64,000 nt of DNA from Niveispirillum lacus (GCF_002251795.1 NZ_NOXU01000017.1:1-64000), one strand, 5' to 3'. Shown: positions 52,841 to 61,140, counted from the stretch's first letter. Made by a program: numbers and translations. The notes: a model not told the origin generated them from the letters alone.

Positions 52841-53392
52841 ATGGCAAATTCTTATGTGGGTCAAATCACCCTGTTCGGGGGGACCTTCGCTCCCCACAAT
52901 TGGAAGTTCTGCGACGGCAGCCTGCTTCAAATCAACCAGTATCAGCCGCTGTTTGCCCTGATCGGCACCACCTATGGGGGTGATGGCAGCTCCACGTTCG
53001 CCTTGCCCAATCTTCGTGGGCGTATTCCGGTCGGCCGGTCCAACACCCCCCCGCCGGGTATGACGAACAACTATGTCATGGGTGCCCCGGGTGGTGTGAC
53101 CGACGTGGCGATCACCCTGGCCCAGTATCCCAACCATCGCCATACGGTGAATGTGACGACGGCGCTCGGCACGTCGCTGACGCCCGGACCCTCGATGCTT
53201 CCAGCCTCGGTTCCGTCCAACTTCCAGTTCTATGTGACGCCGAATGCCGGTGCCAATCTGACGGAAGTCAGCCTGAACCCAAGTGCGATCACCGCATCTG
53301 CGGGCGGCGGCGGTAGCCACACCAACCTGATGCCGACGATCAATCTGAACTACATCATCTGCGTCGAAGGCATCTTTCCAAGCTTCAACTGA
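52841..53392 (+). CDS. Tail-collar domain protein 2
   Basis: This 183-residue paralogue has YVGQITLFGGTFAPHNWKFC, LFALIGTTYGGDGSSTFALP with NLRGRIPVG, and the ending LNYIICVEGIFPSFN. A very strong ribosome site, AGGAGG, lies before the ATG. Its central region, between the two conserved blocks, differs fully from collar 1 and 3, suggesting different binding specificities or partners. It is separated by 47 and 24 bases from its neighbours, one operon. Confidence 0.85.
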   Translation: MANSYVGQITLFGGTFAPHNWKFCDGSLLQINQYQPLFALIGTTYGGDGSSTFALPNLRGRIPVGRSNTPPPGMTNNYVMGAPGGVTDVAITLAQYPNHRHTVNVTTALGTSLTPGPSMLPASVPSNFQFYVTPNAGANLTEVSLNPSAITASAGGGGSHTNLMPTINLNYIICVEGIFPSFN

Positions 53393-53416
53393 TGCTGACG
53401 CAAAAGGAGACAAGCG

Positions 53417-53992
53417 ATGGCTGATCCATTCATCGGGGAAATTCGCGCTTTTGCGTTCCAGTACACGCCGCAGGGATGGCTTGCCTGCGACGGTCATTCC
53501 TATTTCGTCTCCCAGTACCAGGCGCTGGCTGTCGTTCTTCAGAACCGGTTCGGCGGTGATGGGACGCGCTTCAATGTTCCCGACCTGCGCGGGCGCGCCA
53601 CGACCAATGCGCTCGGAACCGGCCCCTGGCAGGCCGGGGGCGCGGCGACCCAGCAGTTTGCCAGCACCTGGGGCGTCAGCGAGGTCACCCTGAACAACAG
53701 CCAGGTCCCGTCCCATACCCATCAGGCGTTCGGCGTGGGCGCCCTGACCAATGCGACCGCCGTTTCCACGGCATCGGCGACATCGTACCTGTCCGTTCTC
53801 CGGTCGGGGAACTCTGTTTACGACGCCTGGTCGATTGATTCCGTCAGTACCGCCAACCACTTCGCCGCTTCGATGATCAGTGTGCAGGGCGGGGGGCCGA
53901 ATGGTGTTGTGGGTGCCCATGCCAACATTTCTCCCTTCCTTGCCCTCCGTTTCTGTATCGCTGCCGATGGCGTCTTCCCCCCCCAGAACTGA
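53417..53992 (+). CDS. Tail-collar domain protein 3
   Basis: The 191-residue third paralogue has FIGEIRAFAFQYTPQGWLAC, YQALAVVLQNRFGGDGTRFN and VPDLRGRATTN, and ends SPFLALRFCIAADGVFPPQN. AAAGGAG precedes ATG 53417. Its last 26 bases overlap the GNAT start at 53967. No other phage structural, lysis or packaging genes are nearby, so this is not a prophage fragment in any obvious sense. Confidence 0.85.
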   Translation: MADPFIGEIRAFAFQYTPQGWLACDGHSYFVSQYQALAVVLQNRFGGDGTRFNVPDLRGRATTNALGTGPWQAGGAATQQFASTWGVSEVTLNNSQVPSHTHQAFGVGALTNATAVSTASATSYLSVLRSGNSVYDAWSIDSVSTANHFAASMISVQGGGPNGVVGAHANISPFLALRFCIAADGVFPPQN

Positions 53993-54530
53993 TGGACCGG
54001 TGGATGGAAGCGGCGGCCCCGGCACGCCGCTTCCCCCCGTGCCGCCCGATCTGGCTGCCCGGGGAATAGGCCTGCGTCCGGAATGCGACGACGATGCCGC
54101 ATTCCAGCGCGACCTTTACATCCTGGGCCGCTGGCAGGAGATGGCGGCGACCGGCTGGCCGGAACAGATGATCATCGCCTTCCTGGCCCAGCAATCCGAC
54201 TTCCAGCAGCGGCATTACCGTGCCTGCTACGGCCACGCCGCCTGGGGGGTGATCACCAAGGATGGGTTGCCGGGCGGCCGGCTTTACCTGAACCACGGCG
54301 ACCAGGAAATCCGGATCATCGACATCCTTCTGCACCCGGGGCTGCAGGGTCAGGGGGTGGGCAGCGGCATCATCCGCGCCGTGTTCGATCAGGCACGCGC
54401 CCTTGGCCTGCCTGTGTCCCTGGCTGTGGAAGACCACAACCACGGGGCCCGCCGCCTGTACGATCGGCTGGGTTTCATCTCCACGGCCCTGCACGGCATC
54501 CACCACACGCTGGTCTGGACACCGGACTGA
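53967..54530 (+). CDS. GNAT-family acetyltransferase
   Basis: The 187-residue enzyme transfers an acetyl group from acetyl-CoA. The acetyl-CoA loop is in IIDILLHPGLQGQGVGSGII (QxxGxG), and the domain ends with VEDHNHGARRLYDRLGFI, the usual motif B. The first 30 residues are Pro/Gly-rich and disordered-looking. ATG 53967 overlaps collar 3 by 26 bases; frames starting after its stop are not in phase. It is translationally coupled to the collar genes, so collar proteins or the peptide may be the acetylation target. Confidence 0.8.
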   Translation: MASSPPRTDGPVDGSGGPGTPLPPVPPDLAARGIGLRPECDDDAAFQRDLYILGRWQEMAATGWPEQMIIAFLAQQSDFQQRHYRACYGHAAWGVITKDGLPGGRLYLNHGDQEIRIIDILLHPGLQGQGVGSGIIRAVFDQARALGLPVSLAVEDHNHGARRLYDRLGFISTALHGIHHTLVWTPD

Positions 54531-54561
54531 CGGCCGCGATCCCTGCGCGTCATGCACAACT

Positions 54562-54590
54562 CCCGATCTGGCCGATCGGGGGTTTGTGTT
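54562..54590 (+). terminator. Rho-independent terminator after the collar/GNAT operon
   Basis: The perfect stem CCCGATC/GATCGGG around TGGCC is followed by GGTTTGTGTTTG. It lies 32 bases after the GNAT stop and just before the convergent gene at 54602. Confidence 0.65.
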
Positions 54591-54601
54591 TGTGCGGACG
54601 G

Positions 54602-54898
54602 TCAACCGATTCCCAGCGAATAGATGTATGTATCCGTCACCACGTCATGCTCGATCGGACCCACGCCAAGGTCCAGCGCACCGAAGGACGCATGCTCCAC
54701 CCGATAGCACGACTGCGGAAACACGACGCCCGGCGGTCCGCGCATGATGATGTAGAAGACCGGTTTGAACGGCGGCGGCATCGGGACCTGCCGCTCCCGC
54801 ACATACACCCGCTCCACCGTCAACGGAAACGGCCCGGCCGGTGTGACCACGGTCAGAACCTCCCCCTCCAGGGGTTTCGCCTGTTCAAATGTCAGCAT
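54602..54898 (-). CDS. DUF6916-like small protein
   Basis: The 98-residue, mostly beta-rich protein has MLTFEQAKPLEGEVLTVVTP at its start, then PVFYIIMRGPPGVVFPQSCY and RVEHASFGALDLGVGPI. Its pattern resembles the small DUF6916 family often encoded beside collar-domain proteins. GGGAG precedes ATG 54898. It is the last gene of a minus-strand operon after the sulfotransferase and HPr-kinase-like genes. A structural partner of the collar proteins is possible; the function is unknown. Confidence 0.65.
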   Translation of the reverse strand: MLTFEQAKPLEGEVLTVVTPAGPFPLTVERVYVRERQVPMPPPFKPVFYIIMRGPPGVVFPQSCYRVEHASFGALDLGVGPIEHDVVTDTYIYSLGIG

Positions 54899-54933
54899 CG
54901 TCGCCTTCTCCCTTCCTGACGAACGGGCCGCGA

Positions 54934-55788
54934 TCACAGATAGCCCATCCGTGACATCACAGCGCCATGGTCACGCTCGATCCGTGCCACCTGGTCCCTG
55001 GTCAGCTCATCCCGCCAGGCGCCGGCCACGCCGCGGCGGAAGAACGCCTGGCCGGCAACCTGGCCATTGAAGAATCCACGCTCCGCCTCCCCCTGCCGCA
55101 GGACATCGAACCGGGTAGCTGCGACCGTGGCGGTGATCACCGCGTCCGATGCCGCGATACGCAGGTGCGCGGCCACCTGGGCCAGGCAGCCGGCGGGGTC
55201 GTCCCGCATATCCTCATAGCGCAGTACCAGGGGTGTCGGCGTGGCGGCCAGCCAGCTTTCCACATGCCCGCTCCAGGTCGACAGATGCTGGGGGAACGCC
55301 GCCCCGATGCCGCCCGGCCGGATCGCCCAGGTGTTTGCCGGATCGCCCAATGCCAGGATGGCCGCATCCACCGGGATGCCGGTGTGATGGGCGTAGGAGA
55401 CGGCCACATCGCGCGGATCACGCACCATGTACAAACTGGCCAGGGTCGCCTCGGGCGGGAACAGCGCCCGGCCGGAGGGCGTGTACTCCCACGCTTCATG
55501 CACCCGGCGATACAGGGTTGCCTCTGCCTCCCGGGCCAGTTCGACCGCGGCGAGGGCACGCAAATCGGCGCATTCCGCCATCGTGAAGTCGCTGGATTCA
55601 AGATCCAGGGCGCGTTCCACCTCCGCCCTGTCCGCGGCGAAGGGCGCGAAGGCAAGGGGGCGGGCGAAGTCATGCCGGGCGCCACCGGCCAGCAGACCGG
55701 CCAAGGCCAGCCGCATCCAGGTGTTCCCCGATTTGGGGTAGGAGGCGATCCAGCAGAATCCGCCGCCCCTGAGCCGCATGGTGGTCAC
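54934..55788 (-). CDS. Sulfotransferase (Sulfotransfer_1)
   Basis: The 284-residue PAPS-dependent enzyme has the 5'-phosphosulfate loop WIASYPKSGNTWMRLALAGL (about residues 13-32) and the 3'-phosphate block LYMVRDPRDVAVSYAHH (about 118-134), both complete. The C-terminal GQVAGQAFFRRGVAGAWRDEL matches the RKG-type motif in degenerate form. It overlaps the HPr-kinase-like gene by four bases. In this setting it could sulfate the peptide, the collar proteins or a glycan. Confidence 0.87.
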   Translation of the reverse strand: MTTMRLRGGGFCWIASYPKSGNTWMRLALAGLLAGGARHDFARPLAFAPFAADRAEVERALDLESSDFTMAECADLRALAAVELAREAEATLYRRVHEAWEYTPSGRALFPPEATLASLYMVRDPRDVAVSYAHHTGIPVDAAILALGDPANTWAIRPGGIGAAFPQHLSTWSGHVESWLAATPTPLVLRYEDMRDDPAGCLAQVAAHLRIAASDAVITATVAATRFDVLRQGEAERGFFNGQVAGQAFFRRGVAGAWRDELTRDQVARIERDHGAVMSRMGYL

Positions 55789-56750
55789 GCCCCCGCATCC
55801 GCCAGGGCAGCCAGCAGGGCGTCCAACTCCGCCTCATCCCCCAGTCGGCAATGGGCATAGGCCCCACCCAAAGCCGACATCAACCGGGGGATCGCCGCCA
55901 TCCGCTCCGCCTTCAGGCCAAGGCGAACCATCATCTGGGGGCGGTACAGCATATCCCCGCTCCGCTCCAGTGTTTCCATCAGCGTCAAGCGCCGCAGACC
56001 GGGCCGGGTCGCCCCGCGACCTTCCAGAAAGACCATGGCCTTCAGACGCGCAGGCTGCCCTTGGAATGCCTCGCCCACGGGAAGGTGGAACTTGTCCAGC
56101 GTCGGCCGCGCCCGCTCCAGCCCCTCCGCCGGCAGGCCCAGCCGATCCATCGCGTCCTGCCACAGCTTCAGCCGCGGGAAGGCCGGCAGCACCAAGGGGC
56201 CGCCGGGTGCTGAAAGATCCAGCATGGTCACATCGTCCGCCAGCAGCGGATAACCGCGCAGCACCAGCCGCGCCGCCAGCGTGGACTTGCCGATCCCCGA
56301 CGGACCGGCGAAAGCCACCGCCCCGCCCGCGAACCGAAGGCAGGCGGCATGGACCGGCAGCAGCCCACGCCGCAATCCGACAATGGCGAAGACACTGCCG
56401 TACAGGAAGGTGCGCTGGCTGGCGCCGGCCGGATCCTCGACCGGATCGACCGTGATCCGGCTCCCATCGGGTGCGACACGCCACGCGGCCACGCCCGGCA
56501 CCTGGAACCGGCTGGTACCATCGGCGGCGACCTGAAGGAAGGGGCGGTCCACGACCGGATCGGCCAGGGGCGGCACGGGCCCCACATCCACCCAGACATC
56601 CACAGTCCGGCCATCCCCCGTCCAGGGCGGCAGATCCGCCAAGGGGAACGTGGACGCGATCCGCAGCCCATAGATGCACCGGTCGCCCGGGTGGCCGGAC
56701 GGGGCGACGGATCCGGGATCGGGGGAAGCCATGGGAATAAGCGCACTCAT
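55785..56750 (-). CDS. HPr serine kinase-like protein (RiPP tailoring kinase candidate)
   Basis: The 321-residue protein has an N-terminal beta-rich domain and a C-terminal kinase with P-loop VAFAGPSGIGKSTLAARLVL (about residues 160-180), then PLLADDVTMLDLS, where the acidic pair follows the HprK pattern. HprK-like kinases in lasso clusters such as paeninodin phosphorylate the C-terminal Ser of the peptide. The precursor-like peptide at 51586 ends in Ser. ATG 56750 is used. It starts the minus-strand operon with the sulfotransferase and DUF6916-like genes. Confidence 0.82.
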   Translation of the reverse strand: MSALIPMASPDPGSVAPSGHPGDRCIYGLRIASTFPLADLPPWTGDGRTVDVWVDVGPVPPLADPVVDRPFLQVAADGTSRFQVPGVAAWRVAPDGSRITVDPVEDPAGASQRTFLYGSVFAIVGLRRGLLPVHAACLRFAGGAVAFAGPSGIGKSTLAARLVLRGYPLLADDVTMLDLSAPGGPLVLPAFPRLKLWQDAMDRLGLPAEGLERARPTLDKFHLPVGEAFQGQPARLKAMVFLEGRGATRPGLRRLTLMETLERSGDMLYRPQMMVRLGLKAERMAAIPRLMSALGGAYAHCRLGDEAELDALLAALADAGA

Positions 56751-56891
56751 CCAACAGATACCATCGGGCGGGGGACGCCGGGATACTCGCGCGACACCGA
56801 CCCCTTTGCAAGGAAACATGGCCACTCTGTCCAATGCAGCGGATTAAGGGTATAGGAACTATGACCATCGACCCGCAGCACAGGGCCACGC

Positions 56892-58697
56892 ATGCTCCCT
56901 ACCCTCCAAACCGCCCGATCCCTGCTCATGGACGGCCAAGACGAGGCCGCCTTGGACATGCTGGAGAGCTTGGCCCGAAGCGGGGCGGCCACGCCGGACG
57001 CGCTTTTCCTGCTGGGGGCGCAATTGCGACAGGCCGGCCGCACGGCGGAGGCCATTCCGTTTCTGGAGCAGGTCTTCCGGGAACGCCCGGACATGACGAA
57101 CAGCCTGGCGGAACTGGGCTATTGCCTGGCCGAGGTCGGCCGCAAGGAGGAAGCCCTGGAGGTCCTGCGGGAGGTGGTGCGCCGGGTCCCCGGGCATTCC
57201 TGCAGTCAGCGCCTGGGCCAGCTTCTCGCGGGCAAAGGCATATACCTGGTCGACAAGGGCGATGACCTGCAGGGTGTCCCGCTTCTGCAGGAAGCGATGG
57301 CGGCCCTCGGCCCCTCTCCCGATCTCGCCGCCGCGCTGGCCATGGGGCGGCATCGCCTGGGCGACAATCACGGCGCGTTGTCGCTGTTGCAGGACGCGTT
57401 GAGCCTTTGGCCAGATCACCCGGCCTGCCTGGTCAACCTCTCATCGGTGCTCGATTCGTTGAGCCGGCATGTGGAGGCGGAGGCCGCGTGCCGGCGGGTG
57501 CTGGATCATCTCGTTCCCGACCTGCCTCAGGCGCACTGCAATCTGGGTGCCGCCCTGCGCGGCCAGGGGCGCCTGGAGGAAGCGGAGGCGGCGTTCCGTC
57601 GGGCCCACGAACTGGACCCGACCCTGGTTCCGGTTCTCGCCAATCTGGGGACGGTGATGTCTTCCCTCGGCCGGCTAGAGGACAGTGCGGTCTGGTACCG
57701 GAAAGCCATCGACCTTGCGCCTGACGACATGGTGCTGACGTTCCTGATCGCCTGCGACCGGTTGAAGGCCGGGGATTGGGCGGAAGGCTGGGCCCGGTAT
57801 GAGCTGAGGAACAGGCACCCCGCCAACAAGGTGAACTGGACGCTCAGCAAGGACCTGCCCCGGTGGGAGGGGGGTGATCCGGCGGGCCTTCGTATCCTTC
57901 TGGAGGAGGAGCAGGGCTATGGTGACCGGCTCCAGTTCTTCCGCTTTGCCCGCCTCCTGGCCGACCGGGGCGCCACGGTGGGCATCGCGACCCTGCCCGG
58001 GCTGCACCGTCTGTTCCGCCAAAGCGATCCCCGTATCCTGCTGGTCGACCGCGACACCGCACCATCGGCGGCGGACTGGGATTTCGGCATGCCGCTGATG
58101 TCCCTGCCCCACCGGTTCGGCACACGGGTCGACACGGTCCCGGGGGCACCGTATCTGACCGCCGAACCCGGCCAGGCCGCCGCCTGGGCGGAGCGGCTTG
58201 CGGGGTTGACCGGATTGCGGGTGGGGCTGGTATGGGCCGGGGATTCCCGCCCCCACGACCCGAGCGCGAACGGTATCGACCGCCGCCGCAGCATGTCGCT
58301 GGCCCAGTTCGCCCCGCTCGCGGCGATCCCGGGCGTTCACCTGATCAGCCTCCAGAAGGGGGAGCCCGCGGCGCAGGTCGCCGACGCGCCCTTCCCGCTC
58401 CTGGACTGGACCGGCGAGCTGGACGATTTCGCGGATACCGCCGCCCTGGCCGTGAACCTGGACATGGTCGTCTCGGTCGACACGGCACCCGCCCATCTGG
58501 CGGCGGCCCTCGGCGTGCCGGTCCTGCTGCTGTCCCGCTTCGATGGCTGCTGGCGGTGGCTGCACGGTCGGGATGACACCCCCTGGTACCCGACGATGCG
58601 CCTTTTCCGACAGCAGAGCTGGGGCGACTGGTCGGCCCCGCTGGCTGGCGTGACCGCGGCCGTGGCCGCGGCTGCCGACGCCAAGTCCCGGGCGTGA
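56892..58697 (+). CDS. TPR protein with GT9-like glycosyltransferase domain
   Basis: The 601-residue protein has about eight TPR units in residues 1-290 (for example DLPQAHCNLGAALRGQGRLE and PVLANLGTVMSSLGRLEDSA). The C-terminal half looks like heptosyltransferase-type GT-B enzymes: ILLEEEQGYGDRLQFFRFAR, GLVWAGDSRPHDPSANGIDR, and VVSVDTAPAHLAAALGVPVL. This TPR-GT9 architecture is frequent in alphaproteobacteria and may glycosylate proteins. It starts at ATG 56892, divergent from the kinase gene, and overlaps the oxygenase gene by GTGA. Confidence 0.84.
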   Translation: MLPTLQTARSLLMDGQDEAALDMLESLARSGAATPDALFLLGAQLRQAGRTAEAIPFLEQVFRERPDMTNSLAELGYCLAEVGRKEEALEVLREVVRRVPGHSCSQRLGQLLAGKGIYLVDKGDDLQGVPLLQEAMAALGPSPDLAAALAMGRHRLGDNHGALSLLQDALSLWPDHPACLVNLSSVLDSLSRHVEAEAACRRVLDHLVPDLPQAHCNLGAALRGQGRLEEAEAAFRRAHELDPTLVPVLANLGTVMSSLGRLEDSAVWYRKAIDLAPDDMVLTFLIACDRLKAGDWAEGWARYELRNRHPANKVNWTLSKDLPRWEGGDPAGLRILLEEEQGYGDRLQFFRFARLLADRGATVGIATLPGLHRLFRQSDPRILLVDRDTAPSAADWDFGMPLMSLPHRFGTRVDTVPGAPYLTAEPGQAAAWAERLAGLTGLRVGLVWAGDSRPHDPSANGIDRRRSMSLAQFAPLAAIPGVHLISLQKGEPAAQVADAPFPLLDWTGELDDFADTAALAVNLDMVVSVDTAPAHLAAALGVPVLLLSRFDGCWRWLHGRDDTPWYPTMRLFRQQSWGDWSAPLAGVTAAVAAAADAKSRA

Positions 58698-59515
58698 CCC
58701 CTTCCCCCGGATCCGGTATCCAGCCCATGCGATCCCTGTTGACGGGTGTCCGTCCGGACATGATCCGGACCGACCCCTTCCCCCACATCGTCATCCACGA
58801 TGCCCTGGATGCGGAAGACTATGCGGCCCTGTGCGCCGGGTACCCCTCGCTCGGGGCGATCATCGGCACCGACCACGCCCGGTTCCGGAGCAACCGCCGC
58901 TATGCGATGATGGCGACATGGGTCCTGGCATCGCCCGATCTGCCCGCGTGCTGGCATCGCTTCGTCCGGACCCACACCACCCCGGCCTTCCTGGCCGAGG
59001 TGGAGGCGCTGTTCGACGGATACTGGCCGCCGGCCCTGCTGTCGACGCTCGGGGGCCGGCTGTCGGGACACATGACGGAACTGTTGCAACTCGGCGATGG
59101 GAGTAAGGCACGGATCCAGATGGATGCCCGGCTGGAGGTGAACACACCGGTGCTGGACGTACCGTCCAGGTCCCGCGGGCCCCATCTGGATACACCGAAC
59201 CGGCTTTACTCCGGCCTGTTCTATCTGCGCCACCCGGACGATGATTCGGTCGGGGGCGACTTGGAACTGTTCCGCTGGCGCGAAGGGGCGACCCGACGGA
59301 CCGATGTCGTCGCCCTGCCCGACGACGCGGTGGAGAGGGTGGCCACAATCCCGTACCGCCCCAACACCCTGGTCATGTTCCCCCAGGGTATCGACGCCCT
59401 GCACGGGGTCGGTATCCGCCAGCCGACCCCCCATGTCCGCCGTTATGTCTTCATCACGGCGGAGATCACCGAGAACTGGCTGGTTCCCCCCGATCGTCGG
59501 AGTGAGGTTCCGTGA
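58694..59515 (+). CDS. 2-oxoglutarate/Fe(II)-dependent oxygenase
   Basis: The 273-residue enzyme has a jelly-roll iron site: HLDTP in RGPHLDTPNRLYSGLFYLRH (HxD, about residue 160) and the distal His in FPQGIDALHGVGIRQ, followed by an Arg in VRRYVF for 2-oxoglutarate. Relatives hydroxylate protein or small-molecule side chains. It overlaps both neighbours by four bases (GTGA), so it is translated with the TPR-glycosyltransferase and the next gene. It may hydroxylate a residue that is then glycosylated or sulfated. Confidence 0.78.
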   Translation: MTPSPGSGIQPMRSLLTGVRPDMIRTDPFPHIVIHDALDAEDYAALCAGYPSLGAIIGTDHARFRSNRRYAMMATWVLASPDLPACWHRFVRTHTTPAFLAEVEALFDGYWPPALLSTLGGRLSGHMTELLQLGDGSKARIQMDARLEVNTPVLDVPSRSRGPHLDTPNRLYSGLFYLRHPDDDSVGGDLELFRWREGATRRTDVVALPDDAVERVATIPYRPNTLVMFPQGIDALHGVGIRQPTPHVRRYVFITAEITENWLVPPDRRSEVP

Positions 59516-60216
59516 GACTTCTGGTCCATGGCATGCAGAGCAGCGGCGCCACCGCCTTCACCCAGATGCTGGCCCAACGTCCGGGATGCGTGGCGCTGGT
59601 GGACATTCCGAACAATTTCGCCGCACCCAGGGTGACCACGCGCCTGGACTTCGTCGCCAAGGCGGTGGTGACCACCGCCTATCCGTTGGCCACCCATGTC
59701 GAACGGTTCCGGCCCGATGCGGTGATCCTGTTCCTGCGGGATCCGCGTGTGAACCATGTCAGCCTGCGCACCAAGGATTATCGGCACCGCTCCGGGCTGA
59801 TGGAGGAGAAGTTCCTGATCCTCGATCAGCTTTTCGCCGAGCGGCATCGTTTTGACGCTGTGGTCCATTACGAGGATTTCGTTCTGGGCGATCCATCGGT
59901 CGGCAAGGCCCTGGCCGATCTCGGCTGGCCGGTGGAGGATGGCTACCGGGAGTTCCGGCGTTCCTATGACGAGCTTCTGGCCTCCCTGTGGGCGGCGGAA
60001 CCCGATCTGCGCGATCGGATGGATGTCGTCTTCGGCAACGCCAAGGGGCGGGCTGTATCACAGGCCCCGATCAAAAAGGATTGGGACAGGGCGGTGGAGG
60101 CGGCGGTGGCGCATCTGTGCCCCCGGCTTCTTGCCCATTATCAACAGCGGGACGCAGCCGCGGCTGAACCTGCCCCCAAGGCGCCCGCGGCAGGAGCGGT
60201 CACCGCTCCACCGTGA
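59512..60216 (+). CDS. Sulfotransferase-like P-loop protein
   Basis: The 234-residue protein begins RLLVHGMQSSGATAFTQMLA, a PAPS-type P-loop. AVILFLRDPRVNHVSLRTKD (about residues 68-87) is the 3'-phosphate region. It is shorter and more divergent than the sulfotransferase at 54934. It ends with an Ala/Pro-rich tail that overlaps the convergent PqqD-like gene by 17 bases. It is the last gene of the three-gene plus-strand operon. Sulfation of a hydroxylated or glycosylated target is possible but unproven. Confidence 0.7.
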   Translation: MRLLVHGMQSSGATAFTQMLAQRPGCVALVDIPNNFAAPRVTTRLDFVAKAVVTTAYPLATHVERFRPDAVILFLRDPRVNHVSLRTKDYRHRSGLMEEKFLILDQLFAERHRFDAVVHYEDFVLGDPSVGKALADLGWPVEDGYREFRRSYDELLASLWAAEPDLRDRMDVVFGNAKGRAVSQAPIKKDWDRAVEAAVAHLCPRLLAHYQQRDAAAAEPAPKAPAAGAVTAPP

Positions 60217-60478
60217 TCAGATTGCGTGCCTGAAGATCGGCCAGCAGGGCCAGCACGTCACGTTCGATCATGGCCAGGGGAGCGTCAAACTCTGTCTCCA
60301 GGGTCCGGCACAGGGCGGCAACCTCCACCGGATCGGCCAGCGCCTTCCATATGCGGGTACCGATGACATCCAGAGTAAAATACTGCCCGCTCTCCACATC
60401 CATCATCACAGTTTCCCCATCGATCTCTGTCGACAGAAGGTCAGACCGGGCACGGATATGGGAGGACAAAGTGGGCAT
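60200..60478 (-). CDS. PqqD-family RRE protein (lasso B1 candidate)
   Basis: The 92-residue protein has the PqqD fold pattern: LLSTEIDGETVMMDVESGQY, FTLDVIGTRIWKAL, then helices ending LLADLQARNLI. These winged-helix RiPP recognition elements bind the leader peptide and present it to B2 and cyclase. It is 10.6 kb from the B2 gene, a rather scattered arrangement, yet no other RRE is visible. ATG 60478 is used; TTG 60529 is an upstream option. Its substrate would be the leader motif at 51586-51744. Confidence 0.82.
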   Translation of the reverse strand: MPTLSSHIRARSDLLSTEIDGETVMMDVESGQYFTLDVIGTRIWKALADPVEVAALCRTLETEFDAPLAMIERDVLALLADLQARNLITVER

Positions 60479-61061
60479 GGAACGGCAACCAATCTTTGTA
60501 AAAAGGCAATTTGAACCATACCTAATCAAGACGTATCTGTCTGTCCATGTACGACTGCTATGATTGCCGCCTTCGCCTCCTCATTGACAGCTACTCGCCG
60601 CCTGCTGTCATTGTGGCCAACCGGGTCCTGGAGCTGGCGGGCGGACAGGTGGATGATGTCATAACAGCGGCATGGTCCGCCGTCGCGCAAGTTGACGCGG
60701 AGACTCATGGTCAAGAATTTTGCCCTTGAGTATCAATCCAGGTCAGCCAGGGGGTCCACCCCGGCGACGCTGGCCATGAAGCGGAACCAGCCGGCGTCCT
60801 TTTCAAGGGCGGCCACGGGATCGGCATAGGAACATTTCCATGTTCAAGTTAAAGCCGGCGATGATGCCTAGAACGTCAGGGGGGCTTCTGTACCATGGCC
60901 ATGGTGAGAGCACTCGACAGGACGACAACCCGCCCAGCCATAACCCATAACTGCATCGCAGAATGGCATCACCCTCGATGTGTATGACTGGATACATCGG
61001 CAGGTGCGTCAATCTCAGCTCAGTGGCCGTTAAACGATCCTTTGGCGGTCACCTCTCGAAC
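60479..61061. other. Gene-poor stretch with a short C-terminal gene remnant
   Basis: There is no complete gene here. On the minus strand, 60733-60828 encodes YADPVAALEKDAGWFRFMAS then VAGVDPLADLD and a stop. This reads like the end of a real protein but has no start and is preceded by stops. Other short frames (for example 60547-60729) lack ribosome sites. It marks the worn boundary between the peptide island and the mobile elements. Confidence 0.45.
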
Positions 61062-61136
61062 TGTCCGCTTACCAGCCTTTACAATGACTTTCCGGACAAA
61101 TAGATTACCGGACAAGTTTACGGACAAAAGGCGGAC
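61062..61136. repeat. res-like repeat cluster upstream of the recombinase
   Basis: CCGGACAA at 61092-61099 and 61108-61115, CGGACAA at 61121-61127, CGGAC near 61132 and an inverted TGTCCG at 61062-61067 crowd the 80 bases before the recombinase ATG. This fits a resolution site and self-repression region. The CCGGACA core also resembles the ends of the nearby IS1595-like element. Confidence 0.5.
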
Positions 61137-61140
61137 GGCA

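Noticed and set aside
52218-53992. Collar proteins as evidence of a prophage
   Set aside because: No capsid, portal, terminase, tail tube, lysis or integrase genes are nearby, and the genes sit in an operon with a GNAT.
60547-60729. 60-codon frame beside the PqqD-like gene as a second precursor peptide
   Set aside because: It is on the opposite strand, has no ribosome site, and lacks a W/Y-xx-P leader motif or plausible core.
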